Shown piece by piece: positions 12,261-22,499 of a DNA stretch of 64,000 bases (its first letter is position 1; each line of letters starts with the position of its first letter). Position numbers and translations under genes: made by a program. The notes under the pieces are model-generated. The model made no database searches and was not told the origin of the DNA. It saw only the letters and a list, made by a program, of their open reading frames with translations. Source of the DNA: Pectinophora gossypiella (taxonomy: Eukaryota > Arthropoda > Insecta > Lepidoptera > Gelechiidae); assembly GCF_024362695.1 (NCBI RefSeq), contig NC_065406.1, positions 10,788,001 to 10,852,000 of the forward strand, in the 5' to 3' direction.

Positions 12261-12409
12261 CTGTTGAAAACTTTGGAGAATACGCTGGTAGAGTTGTGGC
12301 TGTCAGCGGAGGTAGGCAGAGAGTCGCCCTGAGAGCCCTGGGACCCCTGCGTACCCTCGCCGGTCAGGCCTTCCACCCAGGAGAGCGGGTACGAGAGCCT
12401 CTTTAGCAT
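12261..12409 (-). CDS. Oxr1: OXR1 exon 15: SYPLSWVEGL block
   Basis: 149 nt, phase 0 in, phase 2 out; acceptor TCCTCAG, donor GTATGT. Encodes MLKRLSYPLSWVEGLTGEGT, QGSQGSQGDSLPTSADSHNS, TSVFSKVFN. It begins with an in-frame ATG, but this is an ordinary internal Met given the acceptor and the upstream coding exons. The terminal AG can join exon 16 or exon 17. Confidence 0.92.
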
Positions 12410-12479
12410 CTGAGGAAAATAAAGTTATTTTACAATGACATATTCGCTTCGTTTGAACTATCATAACTCGGATTTGAGG

Positions 12480-12717
12480 AGCTCGGTGGCGCAGCGGTTA
12501 ACGCGCTCGGTCTGCGATTGTTGAAGTAAATCAACTTTCGCAAAGGCCGGTCATAGGATGGGTGACCACAAAAAAAAAGTTTTCATCTCGAGCTCCTCCG
12601 TGCTTCGGAAGGCACGTTAAGCTGTTGATCCCGGCTGCATTAGCAGTCGTTAATAACCATCAATCCGCACTGGGCCCGTTAGTGGGGACGTTAATGGGTT
12701 GATGATGATGATGATGA
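12480..12717 (+). mobile_element. tRNA-derived SINE with internal deletion
   Basis: Starts GGAGCTCGGTGGCGCAGCGG (A-box-like), continues to GGATGGGTGACCAC, GAGCTCCTCCGTGCTTCGGA, and ends in (GAT)n. Compared with the copy at 25.6-26.7 kb it lacks about 50 bp between CACTGGGCCCG and AGTGGGGACG. Lies in the exon 14-15 intron, opposite to transcription. Confidence 0.85.
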
Positions 12718-12862
12718 ACTCGGATTTCATTCCCTTTCAAGTTTATGAGATTGCAAGCACTGGATGCAAGTTGGTTGTCATAGATGACTGTTAGTACGTA
12801 TAAGCACGAGTAGAATTAATAATTACTTTATAAAAGGTGCGTTAATAATTATTCAAGCTTAC

Positions 12863-13066
12863 CTTATTCTTCTTATCAGGTTTATCCCTGTCCTCCTTCT
12901 GGTTGTTGCTACCACTACCATCGAGCGAGAAAGAGACGGCTGCAGGTTTGCGTGGTGCGCGCTCGTTCTCTCCGAGCGGCGGTGCCGACAGCGGTGGCTC
13001 CGCGCGCGGCAGACACACTGGAGGCACCCACTCCGCTGATAGGACTATGTCCGCGTCACTGTATAC
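12863..13066 (-). CDS. Oxr1: OXR1 exon 14: conserved block leading to the C-terminal half
   Basis: 204 nt, phase 0-0; acceptor GTCCCCAG, donor GTAAGC. Encodes VYSDADIVLSAEWVPPVCLP, RAEPPLSAPPLGENERAPRK, PAAVSFSLDGSGSNNQKEDR, DKPDKKNK. The first 20 residues look structured; the remainder is a basic, low-complexity tail. Confidence 0.92.
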
Positions 13067-13344
13067 CTGGGGACGGGCAGTGGAAACTCAGATTGGGTTC
13101 AAGAATATAATGGCAGCGAATTTGGCGACAACGGAGAGAGGGTGGCAGCGATTTTGAAACAAGCACGCCGTCAGGACTACCAGGTTACCATACCACACAA
13201 ACACAGTACGACATCGTCACGTGACACGATGCGGCGTGATCTCGAAAAATGGACTTTGTGGAACACCTATAAGGCACGGGTGCGCCGTGAATTACTACTA
13301 TTTATTATATTTTTTTGTTGTTAATTAATGTATGTAAGCGGCGT

Positions 13345-13425
13345 CGCTTAGTTTGTTTTATAGTCGCTGCCACCAGCGCCCCACTGCCCGCTGTCGTCCA
13401 CTTCACGGCCGATGGTTTGAAAGAA
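13345..13425. other. GC-rich pocket in the exon 13-14 intron
   Basis: Open on the minus strand (a frame containing VDDSGQWGAGGSDYKTN then stop) and GC-rich, but without a canonical acceptor. Could be a minor terminal exon, a repeat remnant or chance. Confidence 0.2.
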
Positions 13426-13796
13426 CAATGCAATGAGAAAAAAATAGATATAGACGGAATATTGAACACATACATAACATTAGAAATAAAGATGAAAGGA
13501 AAGAGTTGAGATTACACTCGACACCGATATGTTGAAGATAATAAAAGAAGACAGTGCAGGAACGGAAAGGTAGCTTGGACGACAATAAAGTGCACCTATT
13601 CAGATTCCGTTGGACATAAAAAGACAGTTTATAACTAAAAAAAAGAAGAATAAACACCGATATAGTTTGCAAGAGAGAACGAACGGAGCCAAGGCCATCA
13701 AACGTAGAGAATATCCGTTTTTGAAAACAACAAAGTACCCAAATCGATACGACACAGTACAGGAATAACTCCCAGAATTTCTGCCGACCCCCATAC

Positions 13797-13997
13797 CTCA
13801 TCATGAGAGTCTAGGGATCTCATGTCCTCATCGAGTTGGACATCGTAATACTTTGGGTATCTATGGTCGTTATACTTGAGGTGTCTGATGTAGTGGTCGT
13901 GGTCGGGCGGCCACTCGAATACTGAAGCTTCTTTCTCTGGCGACTCCGGGATAGTATCGATTTCATGGTAGTACTCGGGCTCTAGACAGTGCTCGCC
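13797..13997 (-). CDS. Oxr1: OXR1 exon 13: Tyr/His/Asp-rich linker
   Basis: 201 nt, phase 0-0; acceptor TTTTCTAG, donor GTATGG. Encodes GEHCLEPEYYHEIDTIPESP, EKEASVFEWPPDHDHYIRHL, then KYNDHRYPKYYDVQLDEDMR and SLDSHDE. Unusually rich in His, Tyr and acidic residues. No named domain. Its third positions are less GC-rich than in exons 8 or 10. Confidence 0.92.
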
Positions 13998-14673
13998 CTA
14001 GAAAAGCGTGCGTGTTAGTGCCAGGGTCAGTGTGCTAAAGGAGGATATATAGTGCAGTGTGGTAATGGGAGTAATGGGAATATATTATATAAGATATCAG
14101 TGCAGTAGACGAGTGTTTGTTAACAGTTTTTTTATCATTAGAGAATGTTTAATAAAGTAAAAATTAACTTTGTATTCTAGATATCAAAAAGCTAGTGTTC
14201 TATATAATATATAAAGCTCAATAGTAGAGTAGCAAAATGTGTTCCAAAAAGAAATGTAAATCGAAGTAGCTTCCTCAGAAAAATTACAACGGGAATATTG
14301 CATGAACAGGGCCTCTAGTCGCATTATCCACCAGGAACTAGGAAACCACTTCTAAGAAAAATGCATTGGGTTGGGTGGTCACATCCAGTAAACATCGACT
14401 TAAAAAAATGAGAAGCTAAGTCGAACTTCAGCACTTATAAAATGTAACTAAAAGTTTATATTTACCAAAGAACTCACTTTATAAACGACGATCGACTGCG
14501 CATGTGCAGTTTGATCGTATGCAATCATTAATCAATAGAACACTTACTGAATCCACTAGGCTATCGCCGACGCCTTACGGGAAAGAGAGAGAACAGAGCG
14601 CCAATTTCTTGGCATTCCACACTCAAGTTAGTTGTATTATCAATGAAACGTTTATATTTACCAAAGGCCTCAC

Positions 14674-14883
14674 CTTCTTGGAGTTGGTGGGGGTTACATG
14701 TAGTACGGGGTCGCGTATGTCAATGCCGGAGTCGTGGTAGGATAGTTTGACGAGGTGTTGGGCGTCGTCCGCTGCCTCGCCGCCCTCGCCAGGGTCGTTG
14801 CCCTCGGCCGACTCGGCTCGCGAGGCCGCGCCTACTGACGCGTCCAGGCTTTCTTCCTTGCCTTGGTCTGCGCTTGACGATAC
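14674..14883 (-). CDS. Oxr1: OXR1 exon 12: linker with DSGIDIRDP block
   Basis: 210 nt, phase 0-0; acceptor GTCACCAG, donor GTGAGG. First half is low-complexity acidic (VSSSADQGKEESLDASVGAA and onward); second half, HLVKLSYHDSGIDIRDPVLH then VTPTNSKK, looks structured. Accepted from open frame, sites, and phase fit with exons 11 and 13. Confidence 0.93.
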
Positions 14884-15358
14884 CTGGTGACACGTAAGAT
14901 ACTTGAAATGGTGTCTTTAGCCTCACATCGGAGCCTAGTAGGTTAGAATGTGAAACTTTAATCTTTTGACAGAGATTAAGGGATATAAAACAGGAGATAT
15001 AAAGTACAATAAATGAAAAGTTAAAAAGAAGAGCAGAGTAAATCTCAGTGTTATAAGAGATAATTTTACTCACAATTTATTATTAACAAGTGTAATTTTA
15101 ACAAGACTTCAATAACAATTGCTAGAAAAGATTATGGAAATTAACTAAAAAAAGTTAAAACTTTCGAGGACTCGTTATCGGATCTCCATAGTACATTAAG
15201 CCCTTGAATCTTTAGTGGTAAAGCACAAAATACGTATCAACTATTTTGCTTTCAGTAATTAAGTTGCAAAACATTAACTACTAAATAAAACAAAGCATAA
15301 TTGCAAAAAGACAAGCAGTGATATTTAATAGATGAAAATGATTAAAATAAAATCTTAC

Positions 15359-15451
15359 TTCGCTCCCTTGATCAATGGACATTCTGTCCTTGCTTGGTAT
15401 AGCCCAGTGTTGATCCAGTAAGGATTTCCTCCTGTCTTCTGTGGTTTGTTG
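15359..15451 (-). CDS. Oxr1: OXR1 exon 11: conserved linker with RRKS motif
   Basis: 93 nt, phase 0-0; acceptor ATTTGCAG, donor GTAAGA. Encodes QQTTEDRRKSLLDQHWAIPS then KDRMSIDQGSE. The RRKSLLD core has the shape of a basophilic kinase site (Ser about residue 524). No fold recognised. Confidence 0.93.
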
Positions 15452-16008
15452 CTGCAAATGTCAGAATCCTTCAGTGTATTTTGTGTAGTCATTACATGAG
15501 CCATGTCTTTGATGGCTTTATGACGCCAGGGTTAAGGTCAGTCATAGACCTTAAAAGTTACAACCCGTACGATAGAAAATAAGTGTTTTTTTTAGTAATA
15601 AAATTTTGACCAAGTATTGGTAAATGTTATATCCAAACTAACGTCTGTACACACTCTTTCAGGGAGTATCCTCCTGTCCAGTGGTCGACTAACACAGGCG
15701 ATGACGGTAAAGAAGACAATCACTATTTGCCCAAAAAATAAAATCTTGCAAATTAAACTCAACAATGCTTATCTAAGTTAAACAATATATTACTAAAGTG
15801 TGACGACACTACAGCCAGACAGAAAATATAATAAAAACCTTCGCTATTATGTGGCTAAACTAAAAAATAATTTCTATAACAAAAATGCGATCACAGCGCT
15901 CTCTGAAGTTGGTTCTCCTGAGTGAGGAAGTCAAACAGAGACGCACAAAAATCGATTAGCCACAACGAGCGAGGGAAGTTTTTATATTTCTGGTAGGCTT
16001 ATCTAGTG

Positions 16009-16169
16009 GGTTGCCATTAAAGTTGGAGGAGAGGAGATGATTGGAGATGCAGAATCGACTAATCACAGTGTGCGAGAGAGAAGACGCTACGTCGATCTCC
16101 CCCTCGCGGTGATTGGTCGATTCCTGCACATGTCTGCCATTTTCTCTCTTCTCCACTCTGGTGGCAACC
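16009..16169. repeat. Foldback element close to exon 10
   Basis: Imperfect inverted arms of about 60 bp: GGTTGCC at 16009 pairs with GGCAACC at 16163, and TGCAGAATCGACTAATCAC pairs with GTGATTGGTCGATTCCTGCA. A GC-rich centre of about 40 bp separates the arms. Sits about 50 nt downstream of the exon 10 donor. Confidence 0.75.
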
Positions 16170-16217
16170 AAGGGTGGGGTTTGTTATCTATATTTTATTC
16201 AAGTAAGTGCTAGTTAC

Positions 16218-16367
16218 CTGTAGAGCAGTGGGAGTGACGAGCTCCCTCTCGAAGGCCTTGGGGAAGGCGGCGCCGCCGCGGTCCTCCTCCGAACCGGGCC
16301 GCTCCTCGCCCGCGTTCCCCTCCTCTGTCTCCCCGCCGGCCGCCTGCAGCTCGGGGAATGTCTCGTC
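16218..16367 (-). CDS. Oxr1: OXR1 exon 10: acidic linker
   Basis: 150 nt, phase 0-0; acceptor GTTTGCAG, donor GTAACT. Encodes DETFPELQAAGGETEEGNAG, EERPGSEEDRGGAAFPKAFE, then RELVTPTALQ. Disordered and acidic with 13 Glu/Asp in the first 30 residues. Phase-neutral, so it may be alternatively spliced. A foldback element begins about 50 nt downstream of the donor. Confidence 0.93.
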
Positions 16368-18170
16368 CTGCAAACGAAACCACTCATAAGTATTAGTCTC
16401 TTTTCAGGGAACCCGAAAAAAATACAAGATATAATGATATCACGTAGTTTCCAGGATTTGTGCCGGGGACTTAAACATAGCTCGCGAGGAATGGGTGTAT
16501 ATACCGCACACCTCTGCGTACCCCATCGGGGAATCAAACGGGATGCTACGTTAGATTATATTGAAAAATATAGATACCCTCGGTTTCGACAAATTACACG
16601 GATGACGTACGTATTGTCTACGTACACATACGACCATTATTCAAAATCCGCGATATTTATCGCGCCGCAAGTGATAACGTAACCGTGCAAATATATAATA
16701 AAAAGAGTATGTAAACTTGTATGCGTAAGTATACCCTACCCGTAGTCTAAGTGGTTGTAAAGAAAAATGCCAGAAACAAGCTTCGGCCGTTACATGGCTC
16801 GTTACCTTTCAGGTAAAGCCATGTCTGATCTAAAATGCATGACTTCTTCTTTCTTATGATACATTATTAAAACGTGGGATACTAGTATGATTGTTAATTA
16901 TACTCCTTTGTTGAACATCAGTGTTCATTTACAGATCATTGCTTCATTGCAATATAATTCAGTCTCATTGAAAATGTTATTCTCATGTTATTGTTCAGCC
17001 AAACAGAATCATTAAAAGAAATAACTCTCAATTGACAACATTTCAAATTTTTAAGCCGTGGTTTTTTTGTGCTATTTCGAAAGTACTTGTTTAAATAGAA
17101 GACACGTATTTTTTCTTTTCAAGATTTTTCCACTAGAAGTTACAAAAAATATTTTTTGAAAATTGGATTCTGCCATTGATAGAATGAAGGCAGTATAATG
17201 TAATGTGCCTTTGCATGCGTATTTAAAACAAGTCGCAAACAAAGTGTCATGTTATGTATGACATTTACTTTTTTTATAATTTTTATGTAAAGGTCTGAAC
17301 TTATTATGCCTTCCTCTTCTGACCTCGTGGATTTTTCAATATATTTCTATTATTACTGAATTAAAAAATCTGAAAAAATGTGTTTTGTGTAAATCATAGA
17401 AATATCTCGAAATGGTTTTCGATTTAAGGCACCTTAGTAAAAATGAAATGTTGTCAATTGTTGCAATACGACTGTTTTCACTGGATACAATTGACGTCCC
17501 ACCTAGCAAAGGCCTCGGTCGTGAGGCATAAAGTCAGGTAATAGACTTAAATGTTTTATGACCGTTAACACGCCTTAGTCACCAGTCTCGTGCTTAGTAA
17601 TAGCAACCTCGTTTTCACCTCTGGAACTCACCTACATTAGAGAAAATTGAAAAGCAATAAAAAGAATACTGTAATACAATAGTTATACAGTCAAGCTACG
17701 GGTTTTCGATCACATTAGCGTTAGCGTCAAACGTTAGTGTGTGGATTTTTAGTTATTTCTTCTTGAAATTGCATGGAATTTGAAAAAAAAAAAACGAACT
17801 ATATTTATTGCGGATAGCTCGCAAAAAACAAAAAGTTGGTTTTCTAATATTAGCGCTTATACCAAACAGTATAAAATGTCTAATGTTTCAGCAATAAGAC
17901 TATCTGGTATTAATACTTTTTGTCTCTAGACCTATGACCTCTTATGGTAGTTTTTGTGCGATCATTACTAATTTAAGAGCCATGCTCGTGTCGGTGTAGC
18001 ATTCTTCATGCTAGTTTTTTTTATGGAAAAACAGAGCAGTGGTTTCCCTATTGTCTTCGGCCCTAAACTTTAAACTACTCTTAACTTTTTTCTTCCTTTT
18101 TACTTTAAACTTCGTTTTGTGCAATAAAGTGTTTCTTATTGTGTTGTGACGGACTAGAAGTGACACTCAC
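16368..18170 (-). other. Intron 9-10
   Basis: AT-rich; I see no exon or recognisable element. Confidence 0.55.
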
Positions 18171-18243
18171 TTTGACTAGAAGTGAATCCTTTCCGGGAGA
18201 ATGTTCTGCTTTATTCATGTAGTATATTTCAGCTTGCTCAGCT
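18171..18243 (-). CDS. Oxr1: OXR1 exon 9: post-GRAM helix
   Basis: 73 nt, 1 base in, phase 0 out; acceptor AATTTCAG with a long T/A tract, donor GTGAGT. Encodes AEQAEIYYMNKAEHSPGKDS then LLVK. Too short for the usual length cut-offs; accepted because AA of exon 8 plus its first A gives Lys and both sites are canonical. Confidence 0.9.
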
Positions 18244-18354
18244 CTGAAATTAAAAAAAAGTACATAAACATTAACACGTCCCTTATTATTCAAAATACTC
18301 AGTATATTGCAGTTAATAAAAGATAATAAATGACCTTGGTATGACAATTAAAGC

Positions 18355-18454
18355 CATAATTAAAACACATAATACCGGGTTCTTACCATGTTAATCAGGG
18401 ATATGAGACTCCCTGATTAACGCGGTAAGAACCCGGTATTGTGTTTTAATTATG
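18355..18454. repeat. Near-perfect palindrome, about 45-bp arms
   Basis: Left CATAATTAAAACACATAATA / CCGGGTTCTTACC, right GGTAAGAACCCGG / TATTGTGTTTTAATTATG, joined by ATATGAGACT. Appears to be two head-to-head copies of the repeat arm at 1030-1132. It lies about 110 nt upstream of the exon 9 acceptor. Confidence 0.9.
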
Positions 18455-18819
18455 CTAATAACTGCGTAAACCTCAAACAACGAATTAAAGCCATGTCAAA
18501 ACAATTACTGATAACGTTACTGACAGTTTTTTTGCAAATATGTATTTAATGCATAATCTTATTGCAAAGAATGAGGTAAAGGAAAAGTAATATACGTATG
18601 AACGTTATTTAAGGAATTTCCAGACACAATATCTAAACAATAGTTGGATTTAAAAGGATAATGGACTTTACTAATTATGGTGGAGACTAATGCAATATAA
18701 AATGTTGTTTATCCTTATTGGAAGTAATGAGCTCGCCAAGACATCCTTTCCAGGATGGCATTTGAAGACAAAAAATCGTCTCATATACGTGGTAACATAA
18801 ATATATAGGGGAGGTTCAG

Positions 18820-18990
18820 GCATACCCAGGCACGCAAACGAGTAAGTGCGAGTGAAACGGACAGTTCGCGCGGTATCTCCTTTACTCCTCTTAAGACTAA
18901 ACCCCGAGAGGGGGTGAAGTCGGCGTCCGATACGAATTGCTGCGGGTTACGGAGTTCTATACATAGTCTTATTCTTTATTCTATTGTGCA
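18820..18990. repeat. Probable interspersed repeat
   Basis: A GC-rich stretch with CCCCGAGAGGGGGTGAAGTC and GGTTACGGAGTTCTATAC, resembling widespread lepidopteran repeat ends. No open frame with splice sites. Confidence 0.35.
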
Positions 18991-19118
18991 AATCCAGATC
19001 CGACAATAGCTGTGTCGGAGAGCAAGCAACATCCAGCGAGCAGCGTTATAAAATACAGTGCTTCAAATAGGTTGTTGTCGTTGATCTTTCTGTCTTTAAT
19101 ATATTCGCTGTAACTTAC

Positions 19119-19312
19119 TTGTGCATGTTATGGTCGGAGCTGTGCGTGCGCATGTGCGCGATGTCGTAGAAGATGGCGGCGTTGACGACGTACTCCATCG
19201 GCGCGATGACGCCGTACGACTCCGGGCCGTGCTCCATCACGAGCGTGTCTGACACGTTCGGGTCGAACATCACTGCGTTCGGGGTCACTAGCAGCACGCC
19301 CGATACCACGCC
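19119..19312 (-). CDS. Oxr1: OXR1 exon 8: core of GRAM-like domain
   Basis: 194 nt, phase 0 in, phase 2 out; acceptor CTCCAG, donor GTAAGT. Residues about 376-440: GVVSGVLLVTPNAVMFDPNV, SDTLVMEHGPESYGVIAPME, YVVNAAIFYDIAHM, then RTHSSDHNMHK. This is a highly conserved OXR1 block; GRAM folds are PH-like and often bind lipid or protein at membranes (family knowledge, not shown here). The exon is strongly GC-rich, unlike the introns. A perfect 17-bp hairpin lies 50 nt upstream of its acceptor. Confidence 0.97.
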
Positions 19313-19361
19313 CTGGAGACCGAATTACATACATTATAACTCACATTCGTAATATCTAAAG

Positions 19362-19407
19362 GACGAGTTACTATGATTCTACCCTGGTACAATCATAGTA
19401 ACTCGTC
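19362..19407. repeat. Perfect 17-bp inverted repeat (hairpin)
   Basis: GACGAGTTACTATGATT, 12-nt loop CTACCCTGGTAC, AATCATAGTAACTCGTC. Fifty nt upstream of the exon 8 acceptor, where the branch point would be. Confidence 0.9.
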
Positions 19408-19539
19408 AGAGTTACTCTTGTCAAAAAATTACTATTGAGCCGCCAAAGGCCCCTGACATGACTCATGTAACAACCTGCAATATGACAGCCTGTAATGGCC
19501 TAACCAATCCAGGGGTCGCAAAGTGATTTTTGTGATGAT

Positions 19540-19795
19540 GCTTTACAGTCGATTTCGACTACAGCGACAACAGCTGGTGGATTCATTGATGGTTGTCATT
19601 CAAGAGCTTGGATTTTTGTGATATGTACCCATCGGGAGAAAAACCCGGCACCTTCGGATTGTGATCTCAACGCTCAACCACTGGACCACGGAACTTTACG
19701 GAAGCCACAAGTAATATATTCTATAATAAAGAAGTCAACTTGCAGCCACTCTTGATATTAAGTCCTAAGATGAATATGACGACCCATATGGTGAC
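19540..19795 (-). mobile_element. Old tRNA-like SINE plus LINE-tail fragment
   Basis: On the minus strand CCGTGGTCCAGTGGTTGAGC looks like a tRNA 5' end with A box, and a degraded B box follows (CCGGGTTTTTCTCCC). To its right is a copy of the CAACTTGCAGCCACT repeat also seen at 8.3 kb. Confidence 0.65.
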
Positions 19796-20508
19796 AGGAC
19801 ACAATATGTCGATTTTCGGCTTCCCCGATAAGTTTACTCCCATTCAGTCTACCATAAGAGTTACTTTTTGTTGTTTCTTTCTTAACTTCTTTCTTAAATA
19901 CAAGTCGTATATTTCTCGGAAATAGTATTGCATCACAATACACCACACTTGTGTATACATACGCAATGAAATGTTATTATCTTCACGTTAAATTATGGTA
20001 TTCTGAGAAAAAATGTGTTTCAAAGCGATGTTTTTGTCACAAATGACCCTACTTAAATACCTATTTCCTATGTTCTTGCAACGATTATATATGATTATAG
20101 TTAGATTGCAAATTTTCATGCACATCCGTTTTTTGTTAGGTTATGTTTATAACATATGTACGTATTTATTTATAGGAGTTGCACTCTGATGATCTCTAAT
20201 TCTAACGAATGTATTATGTATCCTTTGTGTAAAATATAAATATAACTCATTAAAACAATGTTATAAACCTACTTATATCGAATAAGTATTTATTGACTTG
20301 TAGGTAGATTATTTAATTATTATTATATACCATAGTACAAGAACAATAGTCGTTGATTAGTGAGTGTTTTAATGTAATATCAACTTTGTATCTGACAACA
20401 ATAACTTGAGTGTCATTTGCGAATGACACACATCGCTTTAGTGTTTTTTCAAATACCCCATATTCGGACTAATGACTTAATATTTCTGATCAGATTGTAT
20501 ATACATAT

Positions 20509-20643
20509 GTACAGTCATGATCATGAGCAATATAACGTACCCACTTTAGGACTCTGTCGCACTAACATATTTGACATTTAGTGAGACTTACAGTTCAATT
20601 TGTCAAAAAAGTTAATGTGACATGGTAATGCTCGTGACCGTAC
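20509..20643 (+). mobile_element. MITE, copy 1
   Basis: Starts GTACAGTCATG, contains GTACCCACTTTAGGACTC, CATATTTGACATTTAGTGAG and AAAAAAGTTAATGTGACATG, and ends CTCGTGACCGTAC. The ends are inverted relative to each other (about 15 bp). A second copy in opposite orientation lies at 31674-31815. Confidence 0.8.
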
Positions 20644-21251
20644 ATAAATGTATATAATATAAAATGTATATATAGCCACAAAAATTTAATAATTATTGGT
20701 ACAGTTGGATAATAGCAGAAACAATATCAATTTTAAACCACAATAGGTACAACCTGTGCTTTTAAAACATACTATACTAGAATCTTTATGCCGCATGGTA
20801 GGATGTACTATCTATTTATCTACTCAGCCTGCATGCACCCATTGCTGGGTATATGTCTTCTCTCTCTCTCGTAAAATGTACATCATTGTAAAAATATATT
20901 TAAAGAAGTCTGAAGGCGAACCGGTAGTCGTAACGATTAGTTCTATTGTTATCTGTCCGTCAGTTAGGAGCCAAGTCAAACTAGGTTCTACACTGTATCA
21001 ACTATGATATTGTTCCCTGTTTTGGTTATATGCCAGAGACGCAAGAAAATATAAAGTCAGTTTCATGTTACTTATTCCTTAATAAATAGACTGAGGCCTT
21101 GCTTACGTAATAGTTTATTTACCAAATGTCTTTTGTTATGGATTCTTCTTTGTAGAGGAAATAAACTTTTTACTTACTTACTTACAACTGAATATCTTGG
21201 GAAAATGAGTAAGTAGTTAGTATTGAATGGTAGGTATGGTTTTCATAATCT

Positions 21252-21570
21252 GTGTGTAATAATGAGTTAAGTTTGTTTATACACGAGCTCATTCCACCAT
21301 CCCCCTTTTATCTTCGGACTTCCAGACATATGGCCGGGTTCCATCCCTATTTGGTGGATATCCTAACTATTCGCACAAAGCGCTTCGCATCGTCCTTCAT
21401 TATGCGCACTGCTAGGGAGTGGAATTCTTTGCCATCATCAGTATTTGCGAATGCATATAACCCGGGTGCTTTCAAAGCCAGAGTGAACAGGCACCTTCTG
21501 GGCGAGCTCGCTCCATCTTAGGCCTCGTCAATGCCTTCGGGCAAGTCTGGGGCCAAGAGCAAACCCATCA
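21252..21570 (+). mobile_element. LINE ORF2 C-terminus and 3' UTR fragment
   Basis: Frame includes TSRHMAGFHPYLVDILTIRT, KRFASSFIMRTAREWNSLPS, SVFANAYNPGAFKARVNRHL then LGELAPS and stop. The R-T-x-R-x-W-N-S/D-L-P-S motif is standard at the end of jockey-like reverse transcriptases. Severely 5'-truncated; in the exon 7-8 intron. Confidence 0.85.
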
Positions 21571-21689
21571 AAGGTAAAAAAATATATATTCGTTGTACAA
21601 TCTTGTGCCTGTCCAAGTAAAATCTTCATGCAGATATAGATACGCTTCTGACCATATTTTTTTTTTGTCAACATTTTGTGTATATGATA

Positions 21690-21812
21690 TAAATAAATAG
21701 CCTGTATATTCCTCACGACACGGCGCATGCTTCCTCTCAAACAACCGGACGGGGTATGGAGCTCCACTTGGCTGCTCCAGTGCGGGTTGGTCCAATAAGT
21801 GGACATTTTTTT
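21690..21812 (-). repeat. SINE 3' fragment
   Basis: AAATAAATAGCCTGTATATT and GGGGTATGGAGCTCCACTTG match the 3' part of the SINE at 28269-28613. The copy ends close to the exon 7 donor (21834). Confidence 0.75.
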
Positions 21813-21833
21813 TTTTAATATAGATGTCCGTAC

Positions 21834-21937
21834 CTGTCCATCAGTGATATGCCTGACGTTGATCTTGAGGAACCGCTGCGGCGCGCTACTGCTGGCCGGC
21901 GCGTCCGGCGACACCGGCCGGAGGCTGTCCAGGATCT
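21834..21937 (-). CDS. Oxr1: OXR1 exon 7: first half of GRAM-like domain
   Basis: 104 nt, 2 bases in, phase 0 out; acceptor GTTGCAG, donor GTACGG. Encodes ILDSLRPVSPDAPASSSA then PQRFLKINVRHITDGQ. The FLKINVRHITDGQ segment is the first strand pair of the OXR1 GRAM-like fold and continues directly into GVVSGVLLVTP of exon 8. Confidence 0.96.
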
Positions 21938-21989
21938 CTGCAACGATAAATTATTAATGCATACAATATATATTGTCCGACAGTTAAAT

Positions 21990-22110
21990 GATCCGCGCTT
22001 CGGAAGGCACGTTAAGCTGTTGGTACCGGTTACTACTTACTATAAAAATTACAGGTATAACTTTAAATTAGGAAGTGTCTGCAGGAATCGGGGCCATTGT
22101 GAGTTAGAGT
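21990..22110 (+). repeat. Composite repeat: SINE piece joined to a foldback end
   Basis: GCTTCGGAAGGCACGTTAAG is shared with the SINEs at 12.6 and 25.8 kb; it runs into AACTTTAAATTAGGAAGTGT and GGAATCGGGGCCATTGT, the right end of the foldback at 1584-1968. Confidence 0.65.
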
Positions 22111-22395
22111 TATGATAGTTTAGTACAGTTGCACTAACCAGGTTCAGGGTTATATCAATAAATTCTTGTAAACAATGTTAAGGATACTTCAAGGTTCAAG
22201 TAGAGAAATTCGGAGACAAAAAATATATATTTTGAATTTTAACTCTGTGTAATAAGTGTGTATCCAAGTGTTTCCCATTATAATGTGAAAACGTGTTAAT
22301 ACACGTGCTTAGTAAAGGTTAAGTTTAAGTACTAGGCGACCAGGGCGCGAGATTTGTGTAGTGCCAATGCAAGTTTCAAGTGAGTGTAATTGAGT

Positions 22396-22475
22396 GTACG
22401 TCCTTCTAGGTCTTCCTCTGCCAGCCCTACCACCAACCTTCGCTATATATACTTTCGTAATCCTATGGTATAGTG
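22396..22475 (-). repeat. LINE fragment related to 62.57-62.85 kb
   Basis: TGTACGTCCTTCTAGGTCTT and CCTCTGCCAGCCCTACCA are also present at 62735-62775, where they encode the GRGRPRRTY part of a LINE ORF2 C-terminus. Confidence 0.75.
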
Positions 22476-22499
22476 TATAGTTTACAATACATAGTATAA

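Noticed and set aside
13403..13804. 133-aa minus-strand ORF
   Set aside because: Low-complexity, Cys/Phe/Leu-rich translation of AT-rich intron; it touches exon 13 only in the wrong frame.
14504..14620. Possible micro-exon with GTAAGT donor in the exon 12-13 intron
   Set aside because: Strong donor but only AAG or immediate-stop acceptors in phase; treated as a pseudo-exon.
14720..15073. 117-aa minus-strand ORF
   Set aside because: Arg/Gly-rich part is a shadow of exon 12; the remainder is intron.
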